Of a stretch of DNA of 46,643 nucleotides, positions 27,732 to 35,632 are shown piece by piece; the stretch's first letter is position 1, and each line of letters starts with the position of its first letter. Source of the DNA: Marinilabiliaceae bacterium. Its GTDB lineage: Bacteria; Bacteroidota; Bacteroidia; Bacteroidales; Marinilabiliaceae. The translations under genes and the position numbers were made by a program. The stretch covers positions 1-46,643 of the forward strand of contig JAEINY010000014.1 of the NCBI GenBank assembly GCA_016342595.1. The letters are read 5' to 3'. The notes under the pieces were generated by a model. That model had not been told where the DNA came from. It did not search any database and saw only the letters and a list, made by a program, of their open reading frames with translations.

Positions 27732-28121
27732 TTATACAATCTTTAGAAGTTTAATATTGGAATAAAACTCTTCCAGATCGAATGGTTTGGCCATATATTC
27801 ATCCATACCATGTGCTATACACTTTTCACGATCGGCATCATAAGTATTAGCCGTTAAACCAATAATGGGAATGTGTTGTTGACCGTATTTTTCATTTTCA
27901 CGAATACGAAGTGTTGCTTCTAATCCATCCATAATCGGCATCATCAAATCCATCAATATTAAATCATAGGATTGATTTTCTAATTTATCTAATGCTTCTT
28001 GACCATTATTGGCTACATCAATTTTAAACCCAAATTTAGCCAGGTTAAGAAATATCAATTTTTGATTTAACACATTGTCTTCAACCAACAAAACTGAAAT
28101 TGGGGAGGCTAACTTTTCCAT
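27732..28121 (-). CDS. Single-domain response regulator (CheY-like receiver)
   Basis: A 129-residue receiver domain with no output domain. The acidic pocket is E14-D15 in LLVEDN, the phospho-acceptor is D58 in LILMDLMMPIMDG, the conserved Thr is in IIGLTAN and the Lys is in AKPFD. The wording MPIMDGLEATLRIRE and IPIIGLTANTYDADREKC resembles receivers of hybrid sensor kinases. A histidine kinase partner is not nearby. It lies between nadA and ruvB in the same direction and is probably part of their transcript; its signalling role is unknown. Confidence 0.92.
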   Translation of the reverse strand: MEKLASPISVLLVEDNVLNQKLIFLNLAKFGFKIDVANNGQEALDKLENQSYDLILMDLMMPIMDGLEATLRIRENEKYGQQHIPIIGLTANTYDADREKCIAHGMDEYMAKPFDLEEFYSNIKLLKIV

Positions 28122-28147
28122 TCTATTAACACAGGTTGATAAGTTGT

Positions 28148-29143
28148 TTATAATCCAAATTGCCTAGAGATATCAAGCATTCGGTTAATTGGTTTAACAG
28201 CCTCTTTCCTGATTTCTTCTTCAACCTCAATAGCGGGCCATTCATATTTTAAACAGTTATATAACTTCTCTAACGTATTTAACTTCATGTATTCACAATC
28301 ATTGCAAGCACATGTTGAATCATTAGGTGGAGCAGGAATAAACACCTTTTCCGGATGATACTTTTCCATCTGGTGAATAATTCCACTTTCTGTAGCAACA
28401 ATGAATTTACAGCAATCACTTTGCTTGGTATAATTCAATAAAGAAGCAGTGCTACCAATAAAATCTGCTAAAACTAACAAAGGTTGCTTGCACTCGGGAT
28501 GAGCTAAAACAAGAGCTTCAGGATTCTCCTTTTTTAATTCAACAATCTTTTCAACAGAGAATTTTTCATGCACATGGCATGCCCCATCCCAAAGAACCAT
28601 GTCTCTTCCTGAGATGCTATTCAAATAGTTTCCCAAATTACGATCGGGACCAAAAATAATTTTTTCATTGGCCGGTAAGCTTTCAACAATATTTCTTGCA
28701 TTGGTACTTGTTACTACAATATCAGAAAGAGCTTTTATTTGAGCTGTTGTATTCACATAGGTTAAAACAGTGTGTCCGGGATGATCTTTTACGAACTCCG
28801 CAAATGCTTCAGGAGGACAACTATCAGCCAAAGAACAACCCGCATTTAAGTCTGGTACCAATACCATTTTATCTGGAGAAAGTATCTTAGCTGTTTCAGC
28901 CATAAAATGAACACCTGCTAAAACTATGATTTTAGCATCTGTTTTAGCCGCTTCTTGAGCTAAAGCTAAACTATCCCCAACAAAGTCTGCGATGTCTTGA
29001 ATTTCTTTCTTTTGATAGAAATGACCCATAATTATGGCATCTTTCTCTTCTTTCAATCTAATAATTTCCCCTTTTAGATCAATATTAGTTGGAACCGATT
29101 CATCCACATATCCACTTTTCAACCAACTATTCTTTATATTCAT
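28148..29143 (-). CDS. nadA: Quinolinate synthase A
   Basis: A 331-residue [4Fe-4S] enzyme. It has GHFYQKKEIQDIADFVGDSLALAQ near the N-terminus, AGVHFMAETAKIL, the first cluster Cys in NAGCSLADSC, HPECKQPLLVLADFIGSTASL, and the C-terminal CACNDCEYMKLN with the last cluster cysteine. It condenses iminoaspartate with dihydroxyacetone phosphate to quinolinate in de novo NAD synthesis. nadB and nadC are not in the window. It is the first gene of the long leftward series and is divergent from rpiB across a 463-base gap. Confidence 0.97.
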   Translation of the reverse strand: MNIKNSWLKSGYVDESVPTNIDLKGEIIRLKEEKDAIIMGHFYQKKEIQDIADFVGDSLALAQEAAKTDAKIIVLAGVHFMAETAKILSPDKMVLVPDLNAGCSLADSCPPEAFAEFVKDHPGHTVLTYVNTTAQIKALSDIVVTSTNARNIVESLPANEKIIFGPDRNLGNYLNSISGRDMVLWDGACHVHEKFSVEKIVELKKENPEALVLAHPECKQPLLVLADFIGSTASLLNYTKQSDCCKFIVATESGIIHQMEKYHPEKVFIPAPPNDSTCACNDCEYMKLNTLEKLYNCLKYEWPAIEVEEEIRKEAVKPINRMLDISRQFGL

Positions 29144-29580
29144 ATTTATTGAGAGATTTAGAAAATATATAGTAATGATGTTATTCTGTTAGCAAGGTTA
29201 GTATTTTTTTTTGAAAATACTTGGTTTGCGACTTATTGTATCAAAAATAACAAAATTCAACTAATAATTAACATGTTTGAATCCTGTTAATTGTTTGAAT
29301 ATGATGAATATTCAAATGTCTTTCACAAACTGTTAAAAACGTTCAAAAGTAATAATTTCTTTCTTCCCGATGGTTCATTTCGATGGTTTATACTGTGAAA
29401 AAGTGCAATTAAAGTTTTACTGTTTTAAACACGATGGTTTCAGATACGCTCTTGTATTAAAAATTTTTCTTAATATTCCAATAACATTTTCTAAAATTTA
29501 ATTCAATTTCCTTCACATGATTTTAACAGATATCAAGCATGTTTTACACAGCTAATTTTAAAAAACTGACACCTCGTTTA
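29144..29580. other. AT-rich divergent gap between nadA and rpiB
   Basis: This gap is gene-free. It holds the rpiB promoter at its right end and, by position, the nadA promoter at its left end, but I cannot place a convincing nadA -7 element. Weak DnaA-like 9-mers with two mismatches exist (around 29395 and 29543), which is too little to call an origin. Confidence 0.5.
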
Positions 29581-29585
29581 TTTAT

Positions 29586-29593
29586 TATCTTTG
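29586..29593 (+). promoter_or_regulatory. Promoter -7 element of rpiB with very short leader
   Basis: TATCTTTG at 29586-29593 matches TAnnTTTG exactly and ends only 13 bases before the ATG at 29607. This predicts a leader of about 5-8 bases. No clear -33 TTTG is seen at the right distance. Confidence 0.6.
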
Positions 29594-29606
29594 TCAAAAA
29601 AAAAGT

Positions 29607-30044
29607 ATGCTTTTTAAATCAATCGCTCTAGCTGCGGATCACGCAGGATTTCCAACTAAGGAACTTGTTAAAAATTACTTATTAGAGCTAGGTTATGTAG
29701 TGAAAGACTTTGGTACTCATTCCTCTGACAGTACTGATTATGCTGATTATGCCCATCCAATGGCGGCCGCTGTTGAAGCTGGAGAATTCGAAATAGGTTT
29801 TTCTATTTGTGGTAGTGGTAACGGAATTAACATGACTGTTAATAAACATCAAGGTATTCGTGCTGCGCTTTGTTGGAAAGAAGAAATATCATACATGGCT
29901 CGTTTGCACAATGATGCTAATGTTTGCACAATTCCAGGAAGATATGTGACCGAGGCAGAAGCAAAAGCCATTGTTGATAAATTTGTGAACACGGAATTTG
30001 AGGGTGGTCGTCATCAGAATCGTATTGATAAGATACCGTTGTAA
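29607..30044 (+). CDS. rpiB: Ribose-5-phosphate isomerase B
   Basis: A 145-residue RpiB/LacAB-family sugar isomerase. ALAADHAGFPTKE binds phosphate, the catalytic Cys is in SICGSGNGINMTVNK, and HNDANVCTIPGRYV and the C-terminal FEGGRHQNRIDKI complete the active site. It interconverts ribose 5-phosphate and ribulose 5-phosphate in the pentose phosphate pathway; allose 6-phosphate isomerase activity is possible. ATG at 29607 follows closely on a consensus -7 element. Downstream is a decayed lutB remnant rather than a functional gene. Confidence 0.96.
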   Translation: MLFKSIALAADHAGFPTKELVKNYLLELGYVVKDFGTHSSDSTDYADYAHPMAAAVEAGEFEIGFSICGSGNGINMTVNKHQGIRAALCWKEEISYMARLHNDANVCTIPGRYVTEAEAKAIVDKFVNTEFEGGRHQNRIDKIPL

Positions 30045-30228
30045 TAGATATTGTGAATAAAGTTGCTCGTCTTTTGAAAAAAGAGCTGAAGTTGTATCTT
30101 CTAATTTGAGGTGCTATAGTGTTATTTATTTTGCGATTACTAAATATGATAGCGCCTCGGCATCTTTTGGAATTGTTCTAGCTATAAGGTATTCTCAATA
30201 GGGCTACAGTGTTAGCCATACAGTTCAA
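30045..30228. other. Gene-free stretch before the lutB remnant
   Basis: No open gene. It may contain further decayed coding DNA belonging to the adjacent lutB remnant, but I cannot align it with confidence. Confidence 0.4.
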
Positions 30229-30450
30229 ACTATGGTTGGGGAAGGAAATGCTATCCTGGTGATGAAGAGTAAATCAATGATTCCAGAAGAGATGGAGTTC
30301 AATCATGAACTTTAAAAAGTGAATGTAGAATCAGTTGAAACTTGTTTGAGAGAATTTATAGCGCACGTGACAGGTGATCGACTTTACCCTATTTTTACAT
30401 CTGCCGTGCACAAGTCTAAGTTTGATATTACACGGTGTATTTACCCATGA
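30229..30450 (+). pseudogene. Remnant of a LutB-type (LUD domain) lactate-utilisation protein gene
   Basis: One frame from ATG 30232 reads GNAILVMKSKSMIPEEMEFN, a stop codon (30313-30315), then KVNVESVETCLREFIAHV and TSAVHKSKFDI, ending at a stop near 30450. This matches the central LUD segment of LutB/YkgF, where the family has VVKSKSMVTEE..N, then a VETDLGE-type block, then PAIHK. The parts before and after (about 100 residues N-terminal, 300 C-terminal including the two 4Fe-4S motifs) are missing or unrecognisable. A broken gene is therefore clear by recollection of the family, though not tested by alignment search. lutA and lutC are not seen. Confidence 0.7.
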
Positions 30451-30857
30451 ATCTACTTATATTAGTCCTGTTATTAATGACTTTTTTGTAACCTTTTATA
30501 ACTTATATTTCACATATAGATTATATAAATGACAAGAGGTTTTCCGGTTAGAGTTCCATTAGCTTATTTATTTATAGCTATGAAATGATAAAAAAGGGAT
30601 GCCTCTGAACTTTTAATTTGTTGATTAAAATTAAGAAATAAGGTGTTTATAATTATTTGTCTTTCAGATTGTATTTAGCTCGATCCTTCATTATTAAAAA
30701 TTCTTTTTAATAAAGGAATGGTACCATTCCTTATAGGTAAAAAAAGGAAAATCAATAGTTTTGATAGTAATTCATTTAGAAGGTAAATGAGAAATGATAA
30801 AAAGAAATAAAGGTTTTTTAATGATTTTATTTAATTTAGCCACAAAAGCTAATAATA
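30451..30857. other. Gap between the lutB remnant and the Rrf2 gene
   Basis: AT-rich and without a gene. It holds two adjacent perfect dyads (30691-30713 and 30713-30732), listed separately. Confidence 0.5.
30691..30732. promoter_or_regulatory. Adjacent dyads upstream of the Rrf2-type gene
   Basis: TTATTAAAAA (30691-30700) pairs with TTTTTAATAA (30704-30713) across 3 bases. It is followed directly by AAGGAATGGTACCATTCCTT (30713-30732), a perfect 20-bp palindrome. Position about 125 bases before the start suggests an operator or a hairpin; which of these is not decided by sequence. Confidence 0.45.
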
Positions 30858-31301
30858 ATGTTATCCAATACGTGTAAATATGCCATTCGAGCGGTGATTT
30901 ATTTGGCTCAAAATGGCGGAGATAAAAAGAAGATAGGGATCAAGCAGATATCGAAAGAGCTGGATATTCCTACACCCTTTTTAGGGAAAATATTGCAAAG
31001 TCTAGCCAAGCAAAAGTTATTAACCAGTACTAAAGGACCACATGGTGGTTTTGGTATGGGCAAAACAGCTGATGAAATAGCTCTGATTGATATCGTTGAA
31101 GTGATTGATGGCCGCGATGTGTTCACGAATTGTTTAATCGGGATGCAGAGTTGTAAACAGAACGACACAGAGGGATATGCTTGCCCTGTTCATGAGCAAT
31201 ACAGCTCTATTCGCCAACAATTATTTGAATTCTTTAGTGGGCAGACTATTGGAAAGATTATTGACAATATGAAAGATAAAGGCGATTACATCAAGTTATA
31301 A
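30858..31301 (+). CDS. Rrf2-family transcriptional regulator with Fe-S cysteines
   Basis: A 147-residue winged-helix protein. The N-terminal part MLSNTCKYAIRAVIYLA and the HTH (IGIKQISKELDIPTPFLGKILQSLAKQKLLTSTKGPHGGF) are typical of Rrf2. C92, C99 and C109 form the three-cysteine set used by IscR/NsrR-type members to hold a 2Fe-2S or 4Fe-4S cluster, with spacings slightly longer than in E. coli IscR. It probably senses iron-sulfur status, nitric oxide or redox. No isc or suf genes are adjacent, so the regulon is unknown. Its last 6 bases overlap the end of the convergent VanZ-like gene. Confidence 0.92.
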   Translation: MLSNTCKYAIRAVIYLAQNGGDKKKIGIKQISKELDIPTPFLGKILQSLAKQKLLTSTKGPHGGFGMGKTADEIALIDIVEVIDGRDVFTNCLIGMQSCKQNDTEGYACPVHEQYSSIRQQLFEFFSGQTIGKIIDNMKDKGDYIKL

Positions 31302-31709
31302 TTGGCCCTTAAATGGAAAAGTGATTAAATATTCTACTACATGGTTATTTCGTACTTTCATAAAAATTAAATAACCAAATAGTAATCCGCAGGTATTTGC
31401 AGCCAAGTCCCACCACTCAGCGCCACGATTTTCTGTCAGATAAAATTGACAAATTTCCATAATACCGCCCCATATAAAAGGAATAACCGTAAGCCGTTTT
31501 AAAGCGGCTTTATTTTTTTTATGATGCAGGAAGTATTCCAACAACAATACAAATGTAGCTGTGAAATACATGGTGAAATGAACAATCTTATCGGAATGCG
31601 GTATTAGTTTTATTTCATTTGGTGTTATTTCTCCAACGTTTAATAAACTTAACAGCGTAATTGCAATGAGTATGGTAATGGTTTTATGATATTTTAATAA
31701 TGTGTTCAT
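31296..31709 (-). CDS. VanZ-like membrane protein
   Basis: A 137-residue protein with about four transmembrane helices: residues 9-24, 45-61, 72-88 and 104-120. The pattern DKIVHFTMYF in the second helix region and GGIMEICQFYLTENRGAEWWDLAANTCGLLFG (Glu, Gln and the Asp-Asn pair) fits the VanZ family, which is named for teicoplanin resistance but has many members of unknown role in the envelope. Nothing here suggests a glycopeptide-resistance cluster. It is convergent with the Rrf2-type gene and divergent from hemW, with a parS site between them. Confidence 0.85.
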   Translation of the reverse strand: MNTLLKYHKTITILIAITLLSLLNVGEITPNEIKLIPHSDKIVHFTMYFTATFVLLLEYFLHHKKNKAALKRLTVIPFIWGGIMEICQFYLTENRGAEWWDLAANTCGLLFGYLIFMKVRNNHVVEYLITFPFKGQL

Positions 31710-31789
31710 TTTATTATTATTCTGTTGATTAATGTAGTATTTTTGTTGACAACGTGTTAATAAAACACTAATAAAATACTGTTTTACAG

Positions 31790-31805
31790 TGTTTCACGTG
31801 AAACA
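31790..31805. other. Perfect parS site (B. subtilis consensus)
   Basis: TGTTTCACGTGAAACA is a perfect 16-bp palindrome identical to the consensus parS bound by ParB/Spo0J in B. subtilis. It lies in the intergenic region between the VanZ-like gene and hemW, ending 9 bases before the hemW start. Confidence 0.88.
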
Positions 31806-31814
31806 TCTTTAGTT

Positions 31815-32948
31815 ATGGCCGGCATTTACATTCATGTTCCTTTTTGTTATTCACGATGTTCTTATTGCGATTTTTATAAAACGACTGATCAATCTTTAAA
31901 GCACGAATATATTAAAGCTATTTGTAAAGAAATTGAACTAAACTCTCAATTTTTCTTAAATAATGTAGTTAACACTCTGTATTTTGGTGGTGGTACCCCA
32001 TCCACACTTAGCTGTAATGAATTGGCAATTATCTTTGAAAAGTTAAAAAAAAGTTCGGATAATTTTTCACCTGCAGAGATCACAATGGAAGTGAATCCAG
32101 ATGATGTAACCGATGCATATGTAGAAGAATTGGTTGTATTGGGCGTTAATCGCATTAGCATGGGGATTCAGAGTTTTTCCGATGATCATTTGCGTAAAAT
32201 GAATCGTCGGCATAATTCAAGTCAGGCTATCGATGCTATCCGGATATTGAAATCTCATGGTATTAAAAATATTAGCATTGATTTAATTTATGGGCTTCCC
32301 TATATGAGTTTTGATCAATGGAAAAGTAATGTTCAAAAAGCATTAGATTTAGATGTAGCGCATGTATCAGCTTATCATCTTACTTTTGAAAAAGGAACAC
32401 CTTATTACGATTATCTAAAAAAAGGAATTTTTAAAGAGATTGAAGAAGATGATAGCGTGCGTCAGTTTGATTACCTGGTGAAGGAAATGGAACAAAATGG
32501 GTTTATTAATTATGAAATTTCCAATTTTTGTAAACCTTTCTCACAATCTCATCATAACAGCAATTATTGGACCGGTGAAAAATATCTTGGTTTGGGGCCT
32601 TCTGCGCATTCTTTTGATGGAAATAAAAGACTGTGGAATTTTTGTGACCTTCAAAAATATTGCGCTTTTGTACAGAATGGTGGAGTTTATTTTGAAGAGG
32701 AAGAGTTGACTCGTATTGATCGATACAATGAACTAGTCATGTTGGGATTGAGAACAAAGGAAGGAATTGATGTAAATCGATTAAAAGCGATTTTGAACAC
32801 CGAATTAAATGTCTATTTTCAGGATGAAATAAGGAATCAGATTGAACATGGTAATATTCAGATTGTAGATAATTACTATAGAGTAACTGATGATAAGCGA
32901 TTCATAACGGATCGGATCATCTCTGAACTTTTTTACATTACGGATTAA
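31815..32948 (+). CDS. hemW: Radical SAM heme chaperone HemW
   Basis: A 377-residue radical SAM protein. The 4Fe-4S motif is C11-x3-C15-x2-C18 in PFCYSRCSYCDFY. YFGGGTPSTL, MEVNPDDV, RISMGIQSF and SIDLIYGLPY follow, and the C-terminal part has the HemN-like domain (NYEISNF, HNSNYWTGEKYLGLGPSAHSFDG). The lack of the longer N-terminal extension and of the additional cysteine of HemN supports HemW, which inserts heme into target proteins, rather than oxygen-independent coproporphyrinogen oxidase. The start lies 9 bases after a parS palindrome. Confidence 0.92.
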   Translation: MAGIYIHVPFCYSRCSYCDFYKTTDQSLKHEYIKAICKEIELNSQFFLNNVVNTLYFGGGTPSTLSCNELAIIFEKLKKSSDNFSPAEITMEVNPDDVTDAYVEELVVLGVNRISMGIQSFSDDHLRKMNRRHNSSQAIDAIRILKSHGIKNISIDLIYGLPYMSFDQWKSNVQKALDLDVAHVSAYHLTFEKGTPYYDYLKKGIFKEIEEDDSVRQFDYLVKEMEQNGFINYEISNFCKPFSQSHHNSNYWTGEKYLGLGPSAHSFDGNKRLWNFCDLQKYCAFVQNGGVYFEEEELTRIDRYNELVMLGLRTKEGIDVNRLKAILNTELNVYFQDEIRNQIEHGNIQIVDNYYRVTDDKRFITDRIISELFYITD

Positions 32949-32978
32949 GTGATTTTTGAAATGCAAAATTATTTCTGA

Positions 32979-33833
32979 ATGCATAATAAGACTGGTATAA
33001 TGGCTACTTATGGATCAATATTTTTAAATATTGGTTTGTTTAGTATAAAAATTTGGGCAGGAATTGTAAGTGGTTCTGTAGCACTTATTGCCGATGCATG
33101 GCATACCTTAAGTGATAGTATTTCCTCTGTAGCAGTATTAATTGGTTTAAAAGTTTCAGCGAAACCAGCCGATGATAATCATCCTTATGGGCATGGCCGT
33201 GCTGAAATTATCGCTTCTTTAGTTGTCGGTATTCTACTTGCTGTCATTGGCTTTAATTTTCTAATGGAATCTGTACTTAGGCTGAGAAATCATGAAGCCG
33301 TCAATTATGGAACCCTGGCTATTGTGGTAACTATTATTTCAGTTGTTGTGAAGGAAATTATGGCCCAATATTCCATTATAATCGGTAAACGCACAAAATC
33401 AAGATCCATGATTGCCGATGGTTGGCACCACCGGTCAGATGCTATATCATCGGGTGTTATTCTAGTGGGCATATTTCTCGGTCAACGCTTTTGGTGGATA
33501 GATGGTGTATTGGGTATTCTTGTTTCCTTATTATTATTTTATACAACCTTCTCTATTCTTAAAGAAAATATTAGTGTCTTATTGGGTGAACGCATTGAAG
33601 ATTCTCTTAAAAAGGAGGTTATTCTTATTGCTACACTCGTATCAGAGGATGACCTCAGACCTCACCATTTTTTAATACATCAGTATGGTTATCATACCGA
33701 AATGACTTTTCATATCTACTTACCAGGAGATTATAAATTAAGTAAGGCACACCTAATCGCCACCAAATATGAGCAGTTGGTCAAAGAAAAACTAAACATT
33801 ACTGCTACTGTCCATATAGATTCTGAAGATTAA
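32979..33833 (+). CDS. Cation diffusion facilitator transporter
   Basis: A 284-residue CDF protein with six predicted helices and a cytoplasmic C-terminal domain. The metal site of helix 2 is in LIADAWHTLSDS and that of helix 5 is in IADGWHHRSDAISS (HxxxD pairs). The loop HPYGHGRAEIIASL is the usual signature. The C-terminal domain (about 205-284, with HHFLIHQYGYHTEMTFHIYLPG) resembles FieF/ZitB-like metal-sensing domains. It exports a divalent cation such as Zn2+, Fe2+ or Mn2+ against protons; the ion is not determined. It follows hemW by 30 bases in the same direction. An ATG at codon 8 is an alternative start. Confidence 0.93.
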   Translation: MHNKTGIMATYGSIFLNIGLFSIKIWAGIVSGSVALIADAWHTLSDSISSVAVLIGLKVSAKPADDNHPYGHGRAEIIASLVVGILLAVIGFNFLMESVLRLRNHEAVNYGTLAIVVTIISVVVKEIMAQYSIIIGKRTKSRSMIADGWHHRSDAISSGVILVGIFLGQRFWWIDGVLGILVSLLLFYTTFSILKENISVLLGERIEDSLKKEVILIATLVSEDDLRPHHFLIHQYGYHTEMTFHIYLPGDYKLSKAHLIATKYEQLVKEKLNITATVHIDSED

Positions 33834-33914
33834 AGTCTCTGTCAGTTTGAGTTTTAAGGTGTCATGTTAAGAAATTGTTAATACGTAAAGTATTTTTATG
33901 TAAATTTTTAAAGA

Positions 33915-33946
33915 TTGACAGAGGCTAATCCTTCATGCTATCTTTG
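33915..33946 (+). promoter_or_regulatory. Promoter of the exported TPR protein gene
   Basis: TTG (33915-33917) and TATCTTTG (33939-33946), 21 bases apart, fit the Bacteroidota promoter. The -7 element lies inside the open frame that begins at ATG 33935, so that ATG cannot be the start; the first usable ATG is 33998. Confidence 0.65.
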
Positions 33947-33997
33947 TATCGTATATATTCTACTGATTTCTACATATTAACACTAAATACCTCTGGC

Positions 33998-34780
33998 ATG
34001 AGAAGAAAGGTTTTTTTGCAGCGCGCGTGGTTGGTAATTCTGTTATTAGGTGGATCCACGATTATTCTGGCTCAGGGCTATTATTTTGAAGCAACAACCA
34101 AATCGGATGAAGCTCATCGTTTTTATGAACAAGCTGTGGAAGCTTTTTATCGAACGGAATATCCGCAAATGTTTGAGTTGACTGAAAGAGCATTAAAGGC
34201 CGATCCTGAATTTTTTATGGGATATGTATTGGGTTCGTTTCATTTTCAAGCCGATAAAAAAGAATGGTATCTTAATAAAGTGGTGCAGCACAAAGGACGA
34301 CTTAATAAAGGGGAACGTATTATTAAACAAATGGCTGAGGATCTTATTGTTGATTCTCAAGCCTCAATTACTCAATATTGGAAAGAGATCATCAAGAAGT
34401 ATCCGGATAACTTACAGTTGATGGCCATGTGGTCATTTATGCTTTTTAATCAGGATGGACAGGAGAAAAAGACCATTTGGGCCTTGGATGAATGTTTGAA
34501 ACTGAAGGCTAACCTACCGTTTGTGTATAAATTCAGAGGCTATATTTTCTTGAAGAGAGAACAGTTTGAAAAAGCCGAATATGCATTTAACCGCTATGTT
34601 TGGTTAGTACCGGAAATGGGCAATCCCTATGATTCCAAAGGTGATTATTACATGGCAATAAAGGACTATGATAATGCCATTGATAATTACAGAAGAGCCT
34701 ATGAATTAAATAGTGGGAATTCACATTCGCTCGAAAAAATGGAAGCGGCAAAAATGTATAATGATTCATCAGGTTATTAA
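33998..34780 (+). CDS. Exported TPR-repeat protein
   Basis: A 260-residue protein from ATG 33998. The signal peptide MRRKVFLQRAWLVILLLGGS ends near an AQG site at about residue 26. The mature part has TPR-like units such as AHRFYEQAVEAFYRTEYPQM, KAEYAFNRYVWLVPEMGNPY and NAIDNYRRAYELNSGNSHSL. I do not recognise an enzymatic domain; the family appears as a periplasmic TPR protein in Bacteroidota. An ATG 21 codons upstream is excluded because the -7 promoter element falls within that extension. The gene is flanked by its own promoter and, downstream, by a bidirectional hairpin. Confidence 0.8.
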   Translation: MRRKVFLQRAWLVILLLGGSTIILAQGYYFEATTKSDEAHRFYEQAVEAFYRTEYPQMFELTERALKADPEFFMGYVLGSFHFQADKKEWYLNKVVQHKGRLNKGERIIKQMAEDLIVDSQASITQYWKEIIKKYPDNLQLMAMWSFMLFNQDGQEKKTIWALDECLKLKANLPFVYKFRGYIFLKREQFEKAEYAFNRYVWLVPEMGNPYDSKGDYYMAIKDYDNAIDNYRRAYELNSGNSHSLEKMEAAKMYNDSSGY

Positions 34781-34909
34781 TATTTGTTGTTGATAGAGTG
34801 TTAGAGTATTTTGTATGTGTCTTTTTAATAGTTAGTTGTTAGATTGTAAACAATTGTTTGGAAGATACAGATACTAGTAATTAATGTCTGGTACCTTTCG
34901 TCTCTAAAA

Positions 34910-34941
34910 AAATCCGATGTTGAGGAGCATCGGATTTTTCC
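34910..34941. terminator. Terminator between the TPR gene and the YdcZ-type gene
   Basis: AAATCCGATG (34910-34919) pairs with CATCGGATTT (34928-34937) around an 8-base loop, with T to 34939 downstream and an A-run upstream, so it can act on both strands. Confidence 0.85.
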
Positions 34942-34984
34942 TTCCATTATATTTGCGGTATCTTGCTTCTAAAAGCAATCATTT

Positions 34985-35434
34985 ATGTATTTGAAGTACA
35001 TCTTAACTACTATTGCTCTTTTAATTGGAGGTTTATTGGCTATACAAGGCAGTATCAATTCTCAGTTAGGTGGTTATTTAAAGCATCCCATTCAAGCTGC
35101 ATTTGTTAATTTTTTGGTGGGGACATTCTGCTTGTTGATTTTTAATCTGTTTATGCGCACCGGTGTTCCTAAAATGAGTGTGGTGACTCAAATTCCACTT
35201 TACCTCTTTTTGGGTGGAATATTAGGAGCTATCTTTGTTAGTTCAGTAGTGATACTGATTCCTAAAATTGGAGTCGCTACCATGTTGGGAGCTTCCATAG
35301 GGGGCCAGATGATTTTAGCTGCCGTTATTGATCATTACGGATTCTTCAATTTAACCGTTCATCCCATCTCTTCGGGGCGAATTATGGGTATTATTTTTCT
35401 TATTGTCGGCATCTTTTTGATACAACGATTTTAG
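34985..35434 (+). CDS. DMT_YdcZ-family (DUF606) small membrane transporter
   Basis: A 149-residue protein with five predicted helices. Its opening LIGGLLAIQGSINSQLGGYLKHPIQAAFVNFLVGT and the later LGGILGAIFVSSVVILIPKIGVATMLGASIGGQMILAAVIDHYG are typical of DUF606/YdcZ, a half-length relative of drug/metabolite transporters, which probably works as a dimer. The substrate is unknown. TATATTTG at 34948-34955 could be its -7 element. Nothing in the neighbourhood hints at what it transports. Confidence 0.88.
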   Translation: MYLKYILTTIALLIGGLLAIQGSINSQLGGYLKHPIQAAFVNFLVGTFCLLIFNLFMRTGVPKMSVVTQIPLYLFLGGILGAIFVSSVVILIPKIGVATMLGASIGGQMILAAVIDHYGFFNLTVHPISSGRIMGIIFLIVGIFLIQRF

Positions 35435-35596
35435 CTTTTATTAAAGAAAAAAAGCATTAAAACGTGCTGATTCATTTAACGTTGACACATGTGAAGAATA
35501 TTCCATACTATGGCATCTTTTATATGCTATTGATTATCATGCTGTAGAACACCTATAAAAACAGTTAAAATTTAGGTTTAATATCAACAAAAGGCT

Positions 35597-35604
35597 TATT
35601 TTTG
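35597..35604 (+). promoter_or_regulatory. Promoter -7 element of the mutA/mutB operon
   Basis: TATTTTTG matches TAnnTTTG, and TTTA-containing sequence lies at the -33 distance (35571-35580). Predicted transcription begins about 20 bases before the ATG at 35633. No cobalamin riboswitch elements are seen in the 200 bases upstream. Confidence 0.55.
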
Positions 35605-35632
35605 CGCCTTGGAAAAAACAAACAGTTACATT

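Noticed and set aside
29144..29606. Chromosomal origin in the nadA-rpiB gap
   Set aside because: AT-rich and between two parS-like regions, but DnaA-like 9-mers have at least two mismatches and no cluster or dnaA gene is present.
31296..31709. Glycopeptide resistance suggested by the VanZ-like protein
   Set aside because: Only the family fold is shared; no vanHAX-type genes or regulators are nearby, and VanZ-like proteins are widespread.
35435..35632. Cobalamin riboswitch upstream of mutA
   Set aside because: The region is short and AT-rich, with no B12-box-like or multi-stem structure that I could find.
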